From JBNAVY01 sp049700195 (GTDB lineage: Bacteria; Bacillota; Thermoanaerobacteria; Thermoanaerobacterales; Thermoanaerobacteraceae): DNA of 13,169 nucleotides. The stretch is from positions 1 through 13,169 of the forward strand of contig JBNAVY010000048.1 in the NCBI GenBank assembly GCA_049700195.1, written 5' to 3'. Position 1 is the stretch's first letter, and every line of letters begins with the position of its first letter. Made by a program: the position numbers and the translations under genes. Below are positions 1-8,357 of the stretch, in pieces. The notes under the pieces were generated by a model. That model saw only the letters and a program-made list of their open reading frames with translations. It did no database searches and was not told where the DNA came from.

Positions 1-230
1 TACTGACTTATGTGACGACATCATTTCAACTTGCACTGGCATTTCCTGCAGAGGTAGGTGGATTTACAGCTTCATTTTTAAAGTTTATGGGGATATTTGC
101 AGTGACACAGATACCTTTAGCGATAAGTGAAGGTATTTTGACAGTAATTGTTATTAATATGCTGACAGTCTATAGTAAAGATGAACTTATAGAGCTGAAA
201 GTATTAGAGAGAGAAGGTAAATCATTATGA
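1..230 (+). CDS. cbiM: CbiM, cobalt ECF transporter substrate-binding membrane subunit (3' end only)
   Basis: This is the C-terminal end of CbiM, the membrane protein that binds Co2+ in the CbiMNQO energy-coupling-factor transporter feeding cobalamin synthesis. The frame is open from the first base, so the gene begins upstream of the window; an internal GTG at 12 is not the real start. The visible 75 or so residues include FPAEVGGF and two hydrophobic helices, the second in the stretch PLAISEGILTVIVINML, as expected for the end of CbiM. Its TGA overlaps the cbiN ATG (ATGA), which points to translational coupling in one operon. Family assignment rests on the C-terminus plus the cbiNQO genes directly downstream. 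Any cobalamin riboswitch would lie upstream of the window. Confidence 0.93.
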   Translation, partial: LTYVTTSFQLALAFPAEVGGFTASFLKFMGIFAVTQIPLAISEGILTVIVINMLTVYSKDELIELKVLEREGKSL

Positions 231-520
231 AAAACAGAGGTTTTTTATTAAAAAACGTAATATTGGGAATTATAGTTGTTGTATTAATGGTTTTCCCTCT
301 AATTGCAGTTAGAAATGCAGAATTTGCAGGAGCCGATGACAAAGCTACAGAGGCTATTTCACAAGTTGATAAAAATTATAAGCCATGGTTTCATCCTATC
401 TGGGAGCCGCCAAGCGGGGAAATAGAAAGTCTTTTGTTTGCACTACAGGCTGCATTGGGAGCTGGTTTTATAGGATACTATATAGGTTTTGTAAAGGGGA
501 AGAAAAATGTTAATAGATAG
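227..520 (+). CDS. cbiN: CbiN, cobalt ECF transporter auxiliary membrane subunit
   Basis: CbiN is the small bitopic helper that, with CbiM, forms the cobalt-specific module of the ECF transporter. The 97-residue protein has the usual size. A transmembrane helix lies at about residues 10-28, an extracellular loop contains FAGADDKA and the signature KPWFHPIWEPPSGEIES, and a second helix lies at about 67-88 followed by a basic tail. The start ATG overlaps the cbiM stop by four bases. The end overlaps the cbiQ start by 14 bases. Nothing is missing or broken. Confidence 0.95.
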   Translation: MKNRGFLLKNVILGIIVVVLMVFPLIAVRNAEFAGADDKATEAISQVDKNYKPWFHPIWEPPSGEIESLLFALQAALGAGFIGYYIGFVKGKKNVNR

Positions 521-1283
521 TTACGCTTACACTAACAGGATGCATTTTGTGCATCCTGTTATAAAAATTATTTTTTCTCTAATTACAATGTTAATGTGCT
601 TCTTTTTTAATGTATATGGGAATTTTGCTGTTATACTTTTTATGTTTTTTATAATAGTTTTTAAAGCAGGTATTCCAACAAAAACGTATGTCAAATTTTT
701 GTTTTTGCCTTTTTCTTTTTTGATTTTAGGTTTGATTACTATAATGATAACTCCTTTAAATAATAATATTAATTATGTATTTGCTGTTGAGATTTTTGGC
801 ATGAAAATGGGAGTTTCTTATAGTGGGACAGCAATGGCTTTAAAACTTTTTTTCAGGGCATTGGCTGTTGTATCGTGTCTTTATTTTCTTATTTTTACAA
901 CACCAATTGTAGATATTATCAATATTTTATCAAAAATAAGAATCCCTGCTATTTTTATAGAACTTTTTCAGCTTGTATATAGATTTATTTTTGTTTTATT
1001 AAAAGAAGTAGAAGAAATCTATATTTCACAAGATGCAAGATTAGGTTATAAAAATATAAAAAATGCCTTCAGGTCATCAGGGTTACTGGTATATTCTCTT
1101 TTTACTAAGTCATATAGGTATTCTCAAGATTTGTATATAGCTTTAGAATCTCGACTTTATACAGGGGATATAAATGTATTAAGTAATGAACAAAAATTCT
1201 CTTTTTCAAATATTTTTTTCTTTATTATTATTGATCTGATGTTAATAACAATAACAATATTTACAAGAAGGTGGCTACAATAA
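507..1283 (+). CDS. cbiQ: CbiQ, ECF transporter transmembrane (T) component
   Basis: This is the EcfT-type coupling protein that transmits ATP hydrolysis by CbiO to the CbiMN module. The 258 residues carry hydrophobic segments near 21-50, 66-82, 115-132 and 232-252. Two cytoplasmic coupling motifs characteristic of T components are visible: ARLG at 177-180 and SRLY at 215-218. A GGGGAAG ribosome site precedes ATG 507. The stop codon TAA shares its last base with the cbiO ATG (TAATG), so the two subunits are translationally coupled. Length and motif order are normal for CbiQ. Confidence 0.93.
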   Translation: MLIDSYAYTNRMHFVHPVIKIIFSLITMLMCFFFNVYGNFAVILFMFFIIVFKAGIPTKTYVKFLFLPFSFLILGLITIMITPLNNNINYVFAVEIFGMKMGVSYSGTAMALKLFFRALAVVSCLYFLIFTTPIVDIINILSKIRIPAIFIELFQLVYRFIFVLLKEVEEIYISQDARLGYKNIKNAFRSSGLLVYSLFTKSYRYSQDLYIALESRLYTGDINVLSNEQKFSFSNIFFFIIIDLMLITITIFTRRWLQ

Positions 1284-2101
1284 TGGGAATTATATTAGAG
1301 GCAGTAAATGTGTATTTTGATTATGTTGATAGTACAAAAGCATTAAACAATGCTAATATTAGAATTGAAAAAGGTAAAAATATTGCTGTATTGGGTCCTA
1401 ATGGAGCAGGAAAGACTACCTTATTTCTTCATTTTAATGGAATCTTAAAGCCTAAATCAGGTAAAATTTTATATAATAGTAAAGAAATTTCCTACAGCAG
1501 AAAAGAAATTGTAAAACTTAGAAAAAACATAGGTATTGTTTTTCAAAATCCTGATGTACAGCTTTTTTCTGCGACTGTGTATCAGGAAATTTCCTTTGGA
1601 CCTATTAACCTTGGTTATAAGGAAGAAATTGTGAGAGAAAAAGTAGATAATATAATGGAAAAGCTTAATATATCTTATTTAAAGGATAAACCAACACATT
1701 TTTTAAGCTATGGCCAAAAGAAAATAGTTTCAATTGCAGACATTTTGGTTATGGAGCCAGAAGTTATAATATTAGATGAGCCAACAGCTTATCTTGATAT
1801 CGAGCACACTGATGAACTTATTAAATTGCTTGACAGTTTAAAAGAAGAAGGGAAAACTATTATAGTTTCTACACATGATGTAGACTTTGCTTTTCAATGG
1901 GCAGATTATATTTATGTTATGAAGGAAGGAAAGATAATTAAAGAAGGCATACCTGATGAAATTTTTATAAAAGATATCAAAGTAGAAGGGCTAAAAAAGC
2001 CTTTACTTTTAGAAATTTATGAGATATTAAAAGAAAAAAATATTCTTTATAAAGATGAAATTCCAAAAAATATTGAAGAATTGAAAAAAGCTATAAAGTA
2101 A
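1283..2101 (+). CDS. cbiO: CbiO, cobalt ECF transporter ATPase
   Basis: ATP-binding subunit of the cobalt transporter, working as a dimer under CbiQ. Counting from ATG 1283 (272 aa): Walker A GPNGAGKTT at 38-46, Q-loop VFQNPDVQLF at 86-95, ABC signature LSYGQ at 141-145, Walker B VIILDEPT at 161-168, and H-loop His198 in STHD. The second signature position is Tyr instead of Gly, a variant I recall from CbiO/EcfA proteins. I chose ATG 1283 over GTG 1271 because AAGGTGG at 1267-1273 is the ribosome binding site and covers the GTG. It is the last gene of the operon and a terminator follows. Confidence 0.95.
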   Translation: MGIILEAVNVYFDYVDSTKALNNANIRIEKGKNIAVLGPNGAGKTTLFLHFNGILKPKSGKILYNSKEISYSRKEIVKLRKNIGIVFQNPDVQLFSATVYQEISFGPINLGYKEEIVREKVDNIMEKLNISYLKDKPTHFLSYGQKKIVSIADILVMEPEVIILDEPTAYLDIEHTDELIKLLDSLKEEGKTIIVSTHDVDFAFQWADYIYVMKEGKIIKEGIPDEIFIKDIKVEGLKKPLLLEIYEILKEKNILYKDEIPKNIEELKKAIK

Positions 2102-2107
2102 TATTAA

Positions 2108-2160
2108 AAGCGCTGAGTATAAGATAAAAAACTATACCCAGCGGCTTAATTTATTTTTAT
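2108..2160. terminator. Bidirectional terminator between cbiO and the slipin gene
   Basis: The arms CGCTGAGTATA (2111-2121) and TATACCCAGCG (2133-2143) pair around an A-rich loop, and the flanking AAG/CTT bases extend the stem with one bulge. T-rich sequence follows on the + strand and an A-rich stretch (T-rich on the - strand) lies upstream. It sits in the 55-bp gap between two convergent genes and can serve both. Confidence 0.75.
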
Positions 2161-2915
2161 TCTTTTTTTTGAATTTGTGGCATAAACTGTTGTAATATTT
2201 CTAAAGGGAAAACAACTATATTCGACCTGTCATTAGCTATTTCACGTAAAGTCTGCAAATATCTTAACTGTAAAGAGATAGGCTGTTCAGATATTATTGT
2301 AGCTGCTTCTGCAAGTTTTGCTGCTGCTTGATATTCTGCATCAGCATTTATAATTTTTGCACGCCTTTCTCTTTCAGCTTCTGCTTGAGCCGCCATAGCT
2401 CTTTGCATACTTTGTGGCAGTTCAACATCTCTTATTTCAACAAGATTTACTTTTACACCCCATGGTTCTGTTCCTTCATCTATGATTTCACGAAGTCTTT
2501 TATTTATTTCCTCTCTATGAGATAAAAGTTCATCCAAATCAGATTGTCCAAGCACACTTCTTAAAGTTGTCTGAGCTAATTGAGAAGTTGCCCTTATATG
2601 GTCAAGTACTTTAATTACTGCATTTGCAGGTTCAATTACTCTAAAATATACTACCGCATTTACTTTTATAGTTACATTATCCTTTGAAATAGCTTCTTGA
2701 GTAGGGACCTCCATTGTGACTACCCTTAAATCGACCTTTTGCATTCTTTCAACTATTGGAATTAAGAAGAATATCCCAGGGCCTCTAACTCCAACATAAC
2801 GCCCGAGGCGGAAAATTACGCCTCTTTCATATTCCTGCACTATTCTTATAGATGCTGAAATTAAACTTATAAGTATTATTAAAAGTGTAAAAAGAAATGC
2901 TAGACTTTCAATCAT
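2157..2915 (-). CDS. Slipin (stomatin/prohibitin-like SPFH membrane protein)
   Basis: Bacterial slipin (p-stomatin type), a membrane-associated scaffold that oligomerises and is thought to organise membrane microdomains. A single N-terminal hydrophobic helix spans about residues 4-24. It is followed by the SPFH signature region with YERGVIFRLGR and GPGIFFLIP, and then an Ala/Glu-rich coiled coil (AAQAEAERERR onward). It is encoded directly after nfeD; in archaeal homologues (PH1510/PH1511) the NfeD protease cleaves the stomatin C-terminus. I chose ATG 2915, one base after the nfeD stop and 11 bases after GAAAGG; a GTG at 2924 would give three more residues but sits only two bases from that site. 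Length (252 aa) is normal. Confidence 0.9.
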   Translation of the reverse strand: MIESLAFLFTLLIILISLISASIRIVQEYERGVIFRLGRYVGVRGPGIFFLIPIVERMQKVDLRVVTMEVPTQEAISKDNVTIKVNAVVYFRVIEPANAVIKVLDHIRATSQLAQTTLRSVLGQSDLDELLSHREEINKRLREIIDEGTEPWGVKVNLVEIRDVELPQSMQRAMAAQAEAERERRAKIINADAEYQAAAKLAEAATIISEQPISLQLRYLQTLREIANDRSNIVVFPLEILQQFMPQIQKKE

Positions 2916-2916
2916 T

Positions 2917-4233
2917 TTATTCACTGCCTTTCTGAGTAATTTTTTTTACTTTAAGAGTTAAACCTTTTATAGATAAAATTAGAACACTTTCTCCTTTTTG
3001 AATATATTCATCAGATATTGCCTGCCATCTTTCTCCTTCCACTAAAACTATTCCTTCTTGGTTTATATCAGTTACTGCTAGTGCTGTTTCTCCTATAAGT
3101 CCTTCGATACCAGTTACGACTTTTTTCTGTTGAGCTTTTATAACAGCTAATAACAAGAAAGATACAAAAGATGCCATAAAAAATGCAGTTGCAAAGACAA
3201 CACCTTTATTTATTGTTAAACCAAATTGGTTTCCACTAAATAACATTAAAGACCCTATTATAAAAGATATTATACCTCCCACAGCTAAAATTCCATGACT
3301 GATTACAAAAGCTTCTGAAGCTAAAAGTATGAGGCCTAGTATTACCAGGAGCATCCCACTTAATTGGGCATCTAAAGTACCTAAAGTATAAAGGCCTAAG
3401 AGCAGTCCTATGCCGCCAGCTACACCTGGGAATATAGCACCGGGATGATATAATTCTAATACAATTCCTAAAATACCTGCACTCATGAGAAGATAAGCAA
3501 TATTAGGGACACTTATTGCTAAAAAGAATCGCTGTATAGAAGACATCGGATAATATTTTATGGGGCCATCAGTATTTAAAATTTTTGTAGTACCATCAAA
3601 ATTTTTAATTGTAATGCCGTTTATATTTTTAAGAAGGTCATTTAAATTATTAGCTTTAAAATTTATAATATTTCCATTTAATGCTTCATTGTCAGTAAAA
3701 GATTTGCTCTCAATTACAGCCATTTCAGCGTTTTTAGGGTTTCTTCCTCTATTTTCCGCTATACTTCTAATCCAGGCAGCGGCATCATGAGTTATTTTTT
3801 CTTTTTGAATATCTGATAATGCAGAATCATTTTCCATTGAAACAGGGTGTGCAGCACCAATTCTGCTTCCTGGTGCCATTGCTGCAATGTCTGCTGAAAG
3901 AGTAATAAAAGTACCAGCAGATCCAGCCCACGCACCAGCAGGAGAGACATATACTACAACAGGTATAGGAGAATTTAAAATTTGTGTTACAATTTTTTGA
4001 GTCGTGTTATAAAGGCCTCCGGGTGTTGAAAGCTCGATAACTATACAACTTGCACCGTTTTTTTCTGCAGCTTTAAAACCACTATCTACATAATCAGCAA
4101 CTACTGGTACAATAGGACCATCTATTGAAAGAACATATACTGGACTTTGAATTAAACCAGCTGTAGAAAAGGAAAACGGAAGCAAAAATATTATTAAAAT
4201 TATAAAGGGTAAATATTTTTTTAAGATTGCCAT
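2917..4233 (-). CDS. nfeD: NfeD-family membrane-bound serine protease (long form, ClpP-like plus OB domain)
   Basis: Long-form NfeD, 438 aa. It has an N-terminal signal anchor (about 6-26), a ClpP/crotonase-like protease domain (about 30-220), several transmembrane helices (about 230-370), and a C-terminal OB-fold NfeD domain with GLIGETALAVTDI and VLVEGERWQA. The putative catalytic Ser is S105 in AGSAGTF and the Lys is K146 in KEKIT. They are 41 residues apart, as in the archaeal PH1510 protease (S97/K138). The partner slipin gene follows at once, so the pair probably acts together in membrane quality control. AAGGGGGTC lies seven bases before ATG 4233. The protein looks intact. Confidence 0.92.
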   Translation of the reverse strand: MAILKKYLPFIILIIFLLPFSFSTAGLIQSPVYVLSIDGPIVPVVADYVDSGFKAAEKNGASCIVIELSTPGGLYNTTQKIVTQILNSPIPVVVYVSPAGAWAGSAGTFITLSADIAAMAPGSRIGAAHPVSMENDSALSDIQKEKITHDAAAWIRSIAENRGRNPKNAEMAVIESKSFTDNEALNGNIINFKANNLNDLLKNINGITIKNFDGTTKILNTDGPIKYYPMSSIQRFFLAISVPNIAYLLMSAGILGIVLELYHPGAIFPGVAGGIGLLLGLYTLGTLDAQLSGMLLVILGLILLASEAFVISHGILAVGGIISFIIGSLMLFSGNQFGLTINKGVVFATAFFMASFVSFLLLAVIKAQQKKVVTGIEGLIGETALAVTDINQEGIVLVEGERWQAISDEYIQKGESVLILSIKGLTLKVKKITQKGSE

Positions 4234-4249
4234 TTTTTTGACCCCCTTT

Positions 4250-4284
4250 TATATCACTTTATCATAAACGAAAAAATATGTCTA
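4250..4284 (-). promoter_or_regulatory. Possible promoter of nfeD-slipin
   Basis: On the - strand TAGACA (4279-4284) resembles a -35 box and TAAAGT follows after 17 bases as a weak -10. The match is modest and lies very close to the ribosome site, so this is tentative. Confidence 0.3.
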
Positions 4285-4314
4285 TATTCTTTTAAAAAGT
4301 ATAAATATGTTTTA

Positions 4315-4343
4315 TTGAAGGAATTTTAAATGTTATGTAGAAT
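4315..4343 (+). promoter_or_regulatory. Probable promoter of the Yip1-family gene
   Basis: TTGAAG (4315-4320), a 17-base spacer, then TAGAAT (4338-4343) fit a sigma-A promoter. It lies 38 bp upstream of the start codon and diverges from nfeD. Confidence 0.45.
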
Positions 4344-4380
4344 TAAATAATAATATTATATTATTTGAGGAGGTTGTTTG

Positions 4381-5091
4381 ATGTCATTCTTTAACATCAA
4401 GGGAAAATCCCATGTAGAAAAGCTTAATTTTTTAGAAAGAATTTATGGTATACTATTCAAACCTTCTATTACCATTAAAAATTTAATTTACAAACCCAAA
4501 TTAATTTATCCTTTTTTCGCGAAAGTTTTTGGTATTATTATTTTTTATATTTTACACTATTCAATATATGAAAGGCATATTCGAGAATTAGTTAAAAATC
4601 AATTAACACAAGCAAATACAGGATTTAGCTCACAGGAGATTAGTCTGGCTATAAAGCTTGCTCCTAAATCTGTTATAACGTCAACAATCATTAATAATTT
4701 AATTTCATGGTTGTTTATTGTATTTGCACTTTATGCTATTATAAAATGGGTATTAAAAGGTAAAGCTGATATGCCTCAATTGATTTCAATTACTGGATAT
4801 GCATACACTCCTGTATTAATTTATTTTTTTATATGTTATATAGCTGCATTTTTTACAGGACAACTTTTTATAGATATGTCACCTGCTTTATTAATTCCCT
4901 TATTAAAAGGGACAACGATTTATGGGTTTTTGAGAAGTATTGATCCTTTTATGGTTTGGCAGTTTGTTATAATAGCTATAGGTTTGAAAATGTCAAGTGG
5001 TTTGAAGAAAAGTGATGTATATTGGGTTACAGCATTTATTTTCATTATAACTATATTTATAAATATAGATTATTATAAACTTCTAAACTGA
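4381..5091 (+). CDS. Yip1-family integral membrane protein
   Basis: Polytopic membrane protein of the Yip1 type; the bacterial members have no settled function. The N-terminus has the pattern ERIYGILFKPSITIKNLI, where a short amphipathic segment with a conserved Pro precedes the first membrane helix. About five hydrophobic segments follow, near 45-60, 105-123, 140-160, 190-208 and 215-233 of the 236 residues. A TTG at 4378 is in frame, but GAGGAGG at 4367-4373 is seven bases from ATG 4381, which is therefore the start. It is a single gene divergent from nfeD; no functional link to it can be shown. Confidence 0.8.
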   Translation: MSFFNIKGKSHVEKLNFLERIYGILFKPSITIKNLIYKPKLIYPFFAKVFGIIIFYILHYSIYERHIRELVKNQLTQANTGFSSQEISLAIKLAPKSVITSTIINNLISWLFIVFALYAIIKWVLKGKADMPQLISITGYAYTPVLIYFFICYIAAFFTGQLFIDMSPALLIPLLKGTTIYGFLRSIDPFMVWQFVIIAIGLKMSSGLKKSDVYWVTAFIFIITIFINIDYYKLLN

Positions 5092-5122
5092 TATATAAAA
5101 ATGAAAGTAGGAAAGTTCGAAA

Positions 5123-5148
5123 TTACAAGTAAAACCCATATTTTATAC
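5123..5148 (+). promoter_or_regulatory. Possible promoter of the GrpB-family gene
   Basis: TTACAA at 5123-5128 followed after about 17 bases by TACAGT could be a weak sigma-A promoter. The 98-bp gap after the Yip1 gene shows no clear terminator, so readthrough is also possible. Confidence 0.3.
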
Positions 5149-5189
5149 AGTATGCTAACAAGTTTATTTTTGGAGGCAAAGAAACTTAA

Positions 5190-5717
5190 ATGAAAAATAA
5201 TAGGAAAGTAGAAGTTATTGATTATCAAATAGATTGGAATAAAAAATTTGAAGATGAATCAGAAATATTAAGGGAAATATTGAAAGATATAATCGTTGAT
5301 ATTCACCATATTGGTAGTACAGCTATTCCAAATATAAAAGCTAAACCGATAATTGATATTTTAATTGAAGTTAAAGAAATAGATAAAGTAGACCAATTTA
5401 ATGACAAGCTAATTCAACAAGGTTATATTCCTTTAGGGGAAAACCAAATCCCAAATCGTAGATTTTTCATAAAAGGGGATGAGATTAATCGTACACATCA
5501 CGTTCATGTTTTTCAAACTGGAAATCCCGAAATTGCACGTCATATTCGATTTAGGGATTACCTAATAAATCATCCAGATGAGGCAAAAGCCTATTCTGAC
5601 TTGAAAGACGATTTAGCCAAAAAGTATTCCTATAATATTGAAGAATATATTAAAGGGAAGGATCATTTTATCAAAGAGATTGATCAAAAGGCAATGAAAG
5701 AACAAGAGGCAAGGTAA
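5190..5717 (+). CDS. GrpB-family protein (UPF0157, nucleotidyltransferase-fold)
   Basis: Member of the GrpB/UPF0157 family, related to minimal nucleotidyltransferases; substrate and role are unknown. The 175 residues show the family hallmarks HIGSTAIP (40-47), KPIIDILIE (52-60), RTHHVHVF (101-108) and RFRDYL (120-125), and a Lys/Tyr-rich C-terminal helix. GGAGG at 5172-5176 is 13 bases from the ATG, a rather long spacing. The gene stands alone and ends in a hairpin shared with icd. It is often an accessory gene in Firmicutes, but nothing here shows recent transfer. Confidence 0.88.
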   Translation: MKNNRKVEVIDYQIDWNKKFEDESEILREILKDIIVDIHHIGSTAIPNIKAKPIIDILIEVKEIDKVDQFNDKLIQQGYIPLGENQIPNRRFFIKGDEINRTHHVHVFQTGNPEIARHIRFRDYLINHPDEAKAYSDLKDDLAKKYSYNIEEYIKGKDHFIKEIDQKAMKEQEAR

Positions 5718-5740
5718 TGGTCCCTTGTCTCTCCTTTTTA
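5705..5740. terminator. Shared terminator between the GrpB-family gene and icd
   Basis: AGAGGCAAGG (5705-5714) pairs with CCTTGTCTCT (5723-5732) with one G-T wobble and an eight-base loop, and CCTTTTT follows. The stem begins inside the last codons of the GrpB-family gene and the T tract reaches the icd stop, so two convergent genes share it very compactly. Confidence 0.8.
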
Positions 5741-6949
5741 TAATATTTCTTCTAAAGTTTTTTTAATCTCAATGAGGAAAATTTCTGTATTTACAACAGT
5801 TTTATTTGGCAAGTCAGATAGCATAGCTAAGTCTTTTGTCATTATCCCTTTTTCAATTGTCTTGAGGGATGCTTTTTCAAGCTTATCTCCAAAATCAACA
5901 AGAGAATCTATTCCGTCAATTTCTCCTCTCTTTTTCAAAGCGCCTGTCCATGCGAAAATTGTAGCAATAGAATTTGTAGAAGTTTCTTCTCCTTTAAGGT
6001 ATTTATAATAATGTCTTGTAACTGTTCCATGAGCCGCTTCAAATTCGTATTTACCATCAGGAGATACCAGTACAGAAGTCATCATGGCGAGGCTTCCAAA
6101 TGCTGTTGCTACCATATCTGACATTACATCGCCGTCATAATTTTTGCATGCCCAAATCATTCCGCCTTCAGACCTTACAATTCGAGCTACGGCATCGTCA
6201 ATAAGGGTGTAGAAATATTCAATTCCTGCTTCCTCAAATTTTTCTTTATATTCATTTTCATATATTTCCTGGAATATGTCTTTAAATCTGTGGTCGTATA
6301 CTTTTGAAATAGTGTCTTTGGTCGCAAACCACAAATCCTGCTTTATGTCTAAGGCATAGTTAAAACATGCTCTTGCAAAACTTTTTATTGATTCATCAGT
6401 ATTGTGCATACCGAGTATGACTCCAGGGCCTTCAAATTCATGTATTGTCTGCCTTGCCACTTCTTCTTTTGAAGATGTAAACACAAGTTCTGCTTTGCCT
6501 TTTTCAGAGGCTCTATATTCTACGTCTTTGTAAATATCCCCATAAGCATGTCTTGCAATTGTAATAGGTTTTTTCCATGTTTTTACGAGAGGTTTGATAC
6601 TTTCTACAATAATAGGTGTGCGAAAAACTGTTCCGTCAAGTATTGCTCTGATTGTACCATTAGGGCTTTTCCACATTGTTTTGAGGTTGTATTCTTTAAC
6701 CCTTTCAGCATTTGGAGTGATTGTAGCGCATTTTACCCCAACTCCATACTTTTTTATTGCGTATGCTGCATCAACTGTGACCTGGTCATTAGTTTCATCT
6801 CTGTTTTTGATTCCAAGGTCATAATATTCCGTTTTAAGATCTATATAGGGCTCTAAAAGTATTTCTTTTATCAATTTCCATATAATTCTTGTCATTTCGT
6901 CCCCATCCATTTCCACAATAGGAACCTTCATCTCGATTTGTTGCACCAT
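5738..6949 (-). CDS. icd: NADP-dependent isocitrate dehydrogenase (eukaryotic-type, subfamily II)
   Basis: Homodimeric isocitrate dehydrogenase that oxidatively decarboxylates isocitrate to 2-oxoglutarate, which in a fermentative anaerobe mainly supplies glutamate. The 403 residues match the eukaryotic-like family: isocitrate-binding SPNGTIR at 95-101, catalytic Tyr136 in RHAYGD, the catalytic-Lys region TKDTISKVYD, the metal-binding Asp region IDDAVARIVRSEGG, and GTVTRHYY, whose Arg-His pair is the NADP+ determinant in this group. AAGGGGAG is six bases from ATG 6949. It is monocistronic, with its own promoter upstream and a shared terminator downstream. It appears intact. Confidence 0.95.
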   Translation of the reverse strand: MVQQIEMKVPIVEMDGDEMTRIIWKLIKEILLEPYIDLKTEYYDLGIKNRDETNDQVTVDAAYAIKKYGVGVKCATITPNAERVKEYNLKTMWKSPNGTIRAILDGTVFRTPIIVESIKPLVKTWKKPITIARHAYGDIYKDVEYRASEKGKAELVFTSSKEEVARQTIHEFEGPGVILGMHNTDESIKSFARACFNYALDIKQDLWFATKDTISKVYDHRFKDIFQEIYENEYKEKFEEAGIEYFYTLIDDAVARIVRSEGGMIWACKNYDGDVMSDMVATAFGSLAMMTSVLVSPDGKYEFEAAHGTVTRHYYKYLKGEETSTNSIATIFAWTGALKKRGEIDGIDSLVDFGDKLEKASLKTIEKGIMTKDLAMLSDLPNKTVVNTEIFLIEIKKTLEEIL

Positions 6950-7029
6950 TTTCTTCTCCCCTTCGTTTAGAATATAACAATAAAATTTTTAAAATACTTT
7001 ATTGCGATTTTTTATCATAACTTGATTCT

Positions 7030-7058
7030 ATTATATAGAATATAAGAGGTTTTTGCAA
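7030..7058 (-). promoter_or_regulatory. icd promoter
   Basis: On the - strand TTGCAA (7053-7058), a spacer of exactly 17 bases, and a perfect TATAAT (7030-7035) make a good sigma-A promoter about 80 bp before the icd start. A near-perfect dyad, TTCTATTATATAGAA (7025-7039), overlaps the -10 and could be an operator. Confidence 0.7.
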
Positions 7059-7258
7059 TATTTATTAATTTATACTTCAAAACTTGGTTTAAAATAGTAT
7101 TATTTAATATAAATTAAAAGATTAATAGAGCAGTTATTTTTATAAAAAAATTAAGACAAAAAGAACTGTTCAAATTTTCTTATAAAGCTTTGTAACATTA
7201 ACTGGAAATATAATAAAAACCATACTAAAATATAGTAGACATGGAATTTGTTATATTC
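7059..7258. other. AT-rich spacer between the icd promoter and the IS remnant
   Basis: I see no reading frame of note, RNA gene or clear repeat in this stretch. Together with the icd leader and the IS end it makes up the 400-bp gap between icd and the transposase remnant. Confidence 0.5.
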
Positions 7259-7282
7259 CTGAGTTTGACACTTGGAACAGAT

Positions 7283-7328
7283 AAAAAATCCTGTGAGCCT
7301 TGATATAAAAGCTTTTACGGGATTTTTT
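7283..7328 (-). terminator. Terminator behind the IS transposase
   Basis: AAAAAATCCTGT (7283-7294) pairs with ACGGGATTTTTT (7317-7328), 12 bp with one wobble. On the - strand it ends in a T run and lies just after the original transposase stop at 7355. It may also insulate against readthrough from the + strand. Confidence 0.7.
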
Positions 7329-7354
7329 TCTGTTATAAAATTTGCGTACTTTTT

Positions 7355-8308
7355 TTACTTTTTCGTCTCTTTAAAAATTTTTTTCATCATTTTTGTTGAA
7401 ACAATCTGATAATCTGTGCGAAAGCCAAAAGTATCATGTAAAGCGTCAGTAAAATCAGTTCTTGTGTATGTTGGTACATAGCCTTAACCTTTAACCTCAA
7501 GGAATTCCATACTTTTTAGCGCGGAAATAATCTCGTGACAGGTGAATTCCTCTTTGAGTCTCTTCTCCAGCAGCCTATAAATAATTAGTGATATGAAACA
7601 GGTTGTAAAATGCGCTTCAATCCTGTCATCATTGCTTAAATACACTGGTCTTGCTTTAAATTCACTTTTCATAATCCTGAAACATTCTTCAATTTCCCAT
7701 CTTCTTAGATTTATCTTGATAATTTCAGATACATCATCCTCAAGGTTTGTACATACTCCATAAAAACCATCAAAAGCTTCTTCCCTTTGAATGAGCACAG
7801 AATCAATATTATAGATTTCTTTACCTGCTATTTCACCGTCAGGAGTAATGCTTGTTTTCTTAATAAATTTTTTGCAATCGTTAGCGTTGCATTTATTGAT
7901 TTTTGTTGGGTTTGTATCAATGATCCTTTGTGCACGCTGTATTTGAGAATTGCGAATTTTTCTCTGATAGTCTCTGTATTTAATCGAATAAGTTACAATA
8001 AGTCTTTGATCAAGGTCATTTTCATTTATCCAGCGTTCTTTGTAAAAGACTTTTTCACGTATTTTTGTTTTATCTTCAGTACTATCTTTATCTATCATTT
8101 CATCAAGTTTAGAAATGTCATACTTTTTTTCGCTGCAAGGAAGTTTCCATCCATCTGTAGAAAGAGCCCACTTCTTAAGATGATCTTTTAATTTTTTGAT
8201 AGATTGTGTAGTAATGAATGCACGGTCATCCTTGTTGTTAAACTTTCTATTAGCTTCGGATGCAAGACCTGCATCTGTGCATTTTGAGATTCTAATTTTT
8301 GTGTATTT
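7355..8308 (-). pseudogene. IS1634-like (IS4 family) transposase, N-terminally truncated with internal stop
   Basis: The - strand frame is open from a TGA at 8309-8311 down to TAA 7484-7486, and continues in the same frame for 42 more codons to TAA 7355-7357. It contains DAGLASEANRKFN and RAFITTQSIKKLK (8290-8210 region), the DDE-domain C-terminal block RRWEIEECFRIMKSEF, and RPVYLSNDDRIEAHF. After the premature stop comes GYVPTYTRTDFTDAL, the normal end of such transposases, which shows that the TAA at 7484 is a point mutation. An ATG at 8098 is internal. Full-length family members are roughly 500-600 aa; about 317 codons remain, so the N-terminal part is lost. The protein cannot be an active transposase. 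Confidence 0.85.
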
Positions 8309-8328
8309 TCATTTTATCATTTACAACC

Positions 8329-8357
8329 TTTACAAGAAAAGATAATTGGTTTATAAT
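8329..8357 (+). promoter_or_regulatory. Promoter of cassette 1 (A1-B1)
   Basis: TTTACA (8329-8334), a 17-base spacer and a perfect TATAAT (8352-8357) form a strong sigma-A promoter. The -10 lies inside the 115-nt sequence repeated at 10771, while the -35 comes mostly from DNA unique to this copy. The leader to the A1 ATG would be about 95 nt. Confidence 0.65.

Larger units (their letters stand above)
7259..8308 (-). mobile_element. IS1634/IS4-type insertion sequence remnant (one end retained)
   Basis: The remnant consists of the 3' two thirds of a transposase gene, its terminator and probably one IS terminus, CCTGAGTTTGACACTTGG at 7259-7276. The other terminus and the transposase N-terminal part are missing. 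The inner edge near 8305 abuts the promoter of cassette 1. The exact end at 7259 is inferred, because no second copy is available in the window for comparison. Confidence 0.6.

Noticed and set aside
1..230. Cobalamin riboswitch controlling cbiMNQO
   Set aside because: The window starts inside cbiM, so any leader is outside it; no B12-box-like sequence was seen between the visible genes.
2328..2525. Small open frames antisense to slipin, nfeD, icd and the IS transposase
   Set aside because: They are antisense shadows without ribosome sites or recognisable products, while the opposite strand carries well-supported genes.
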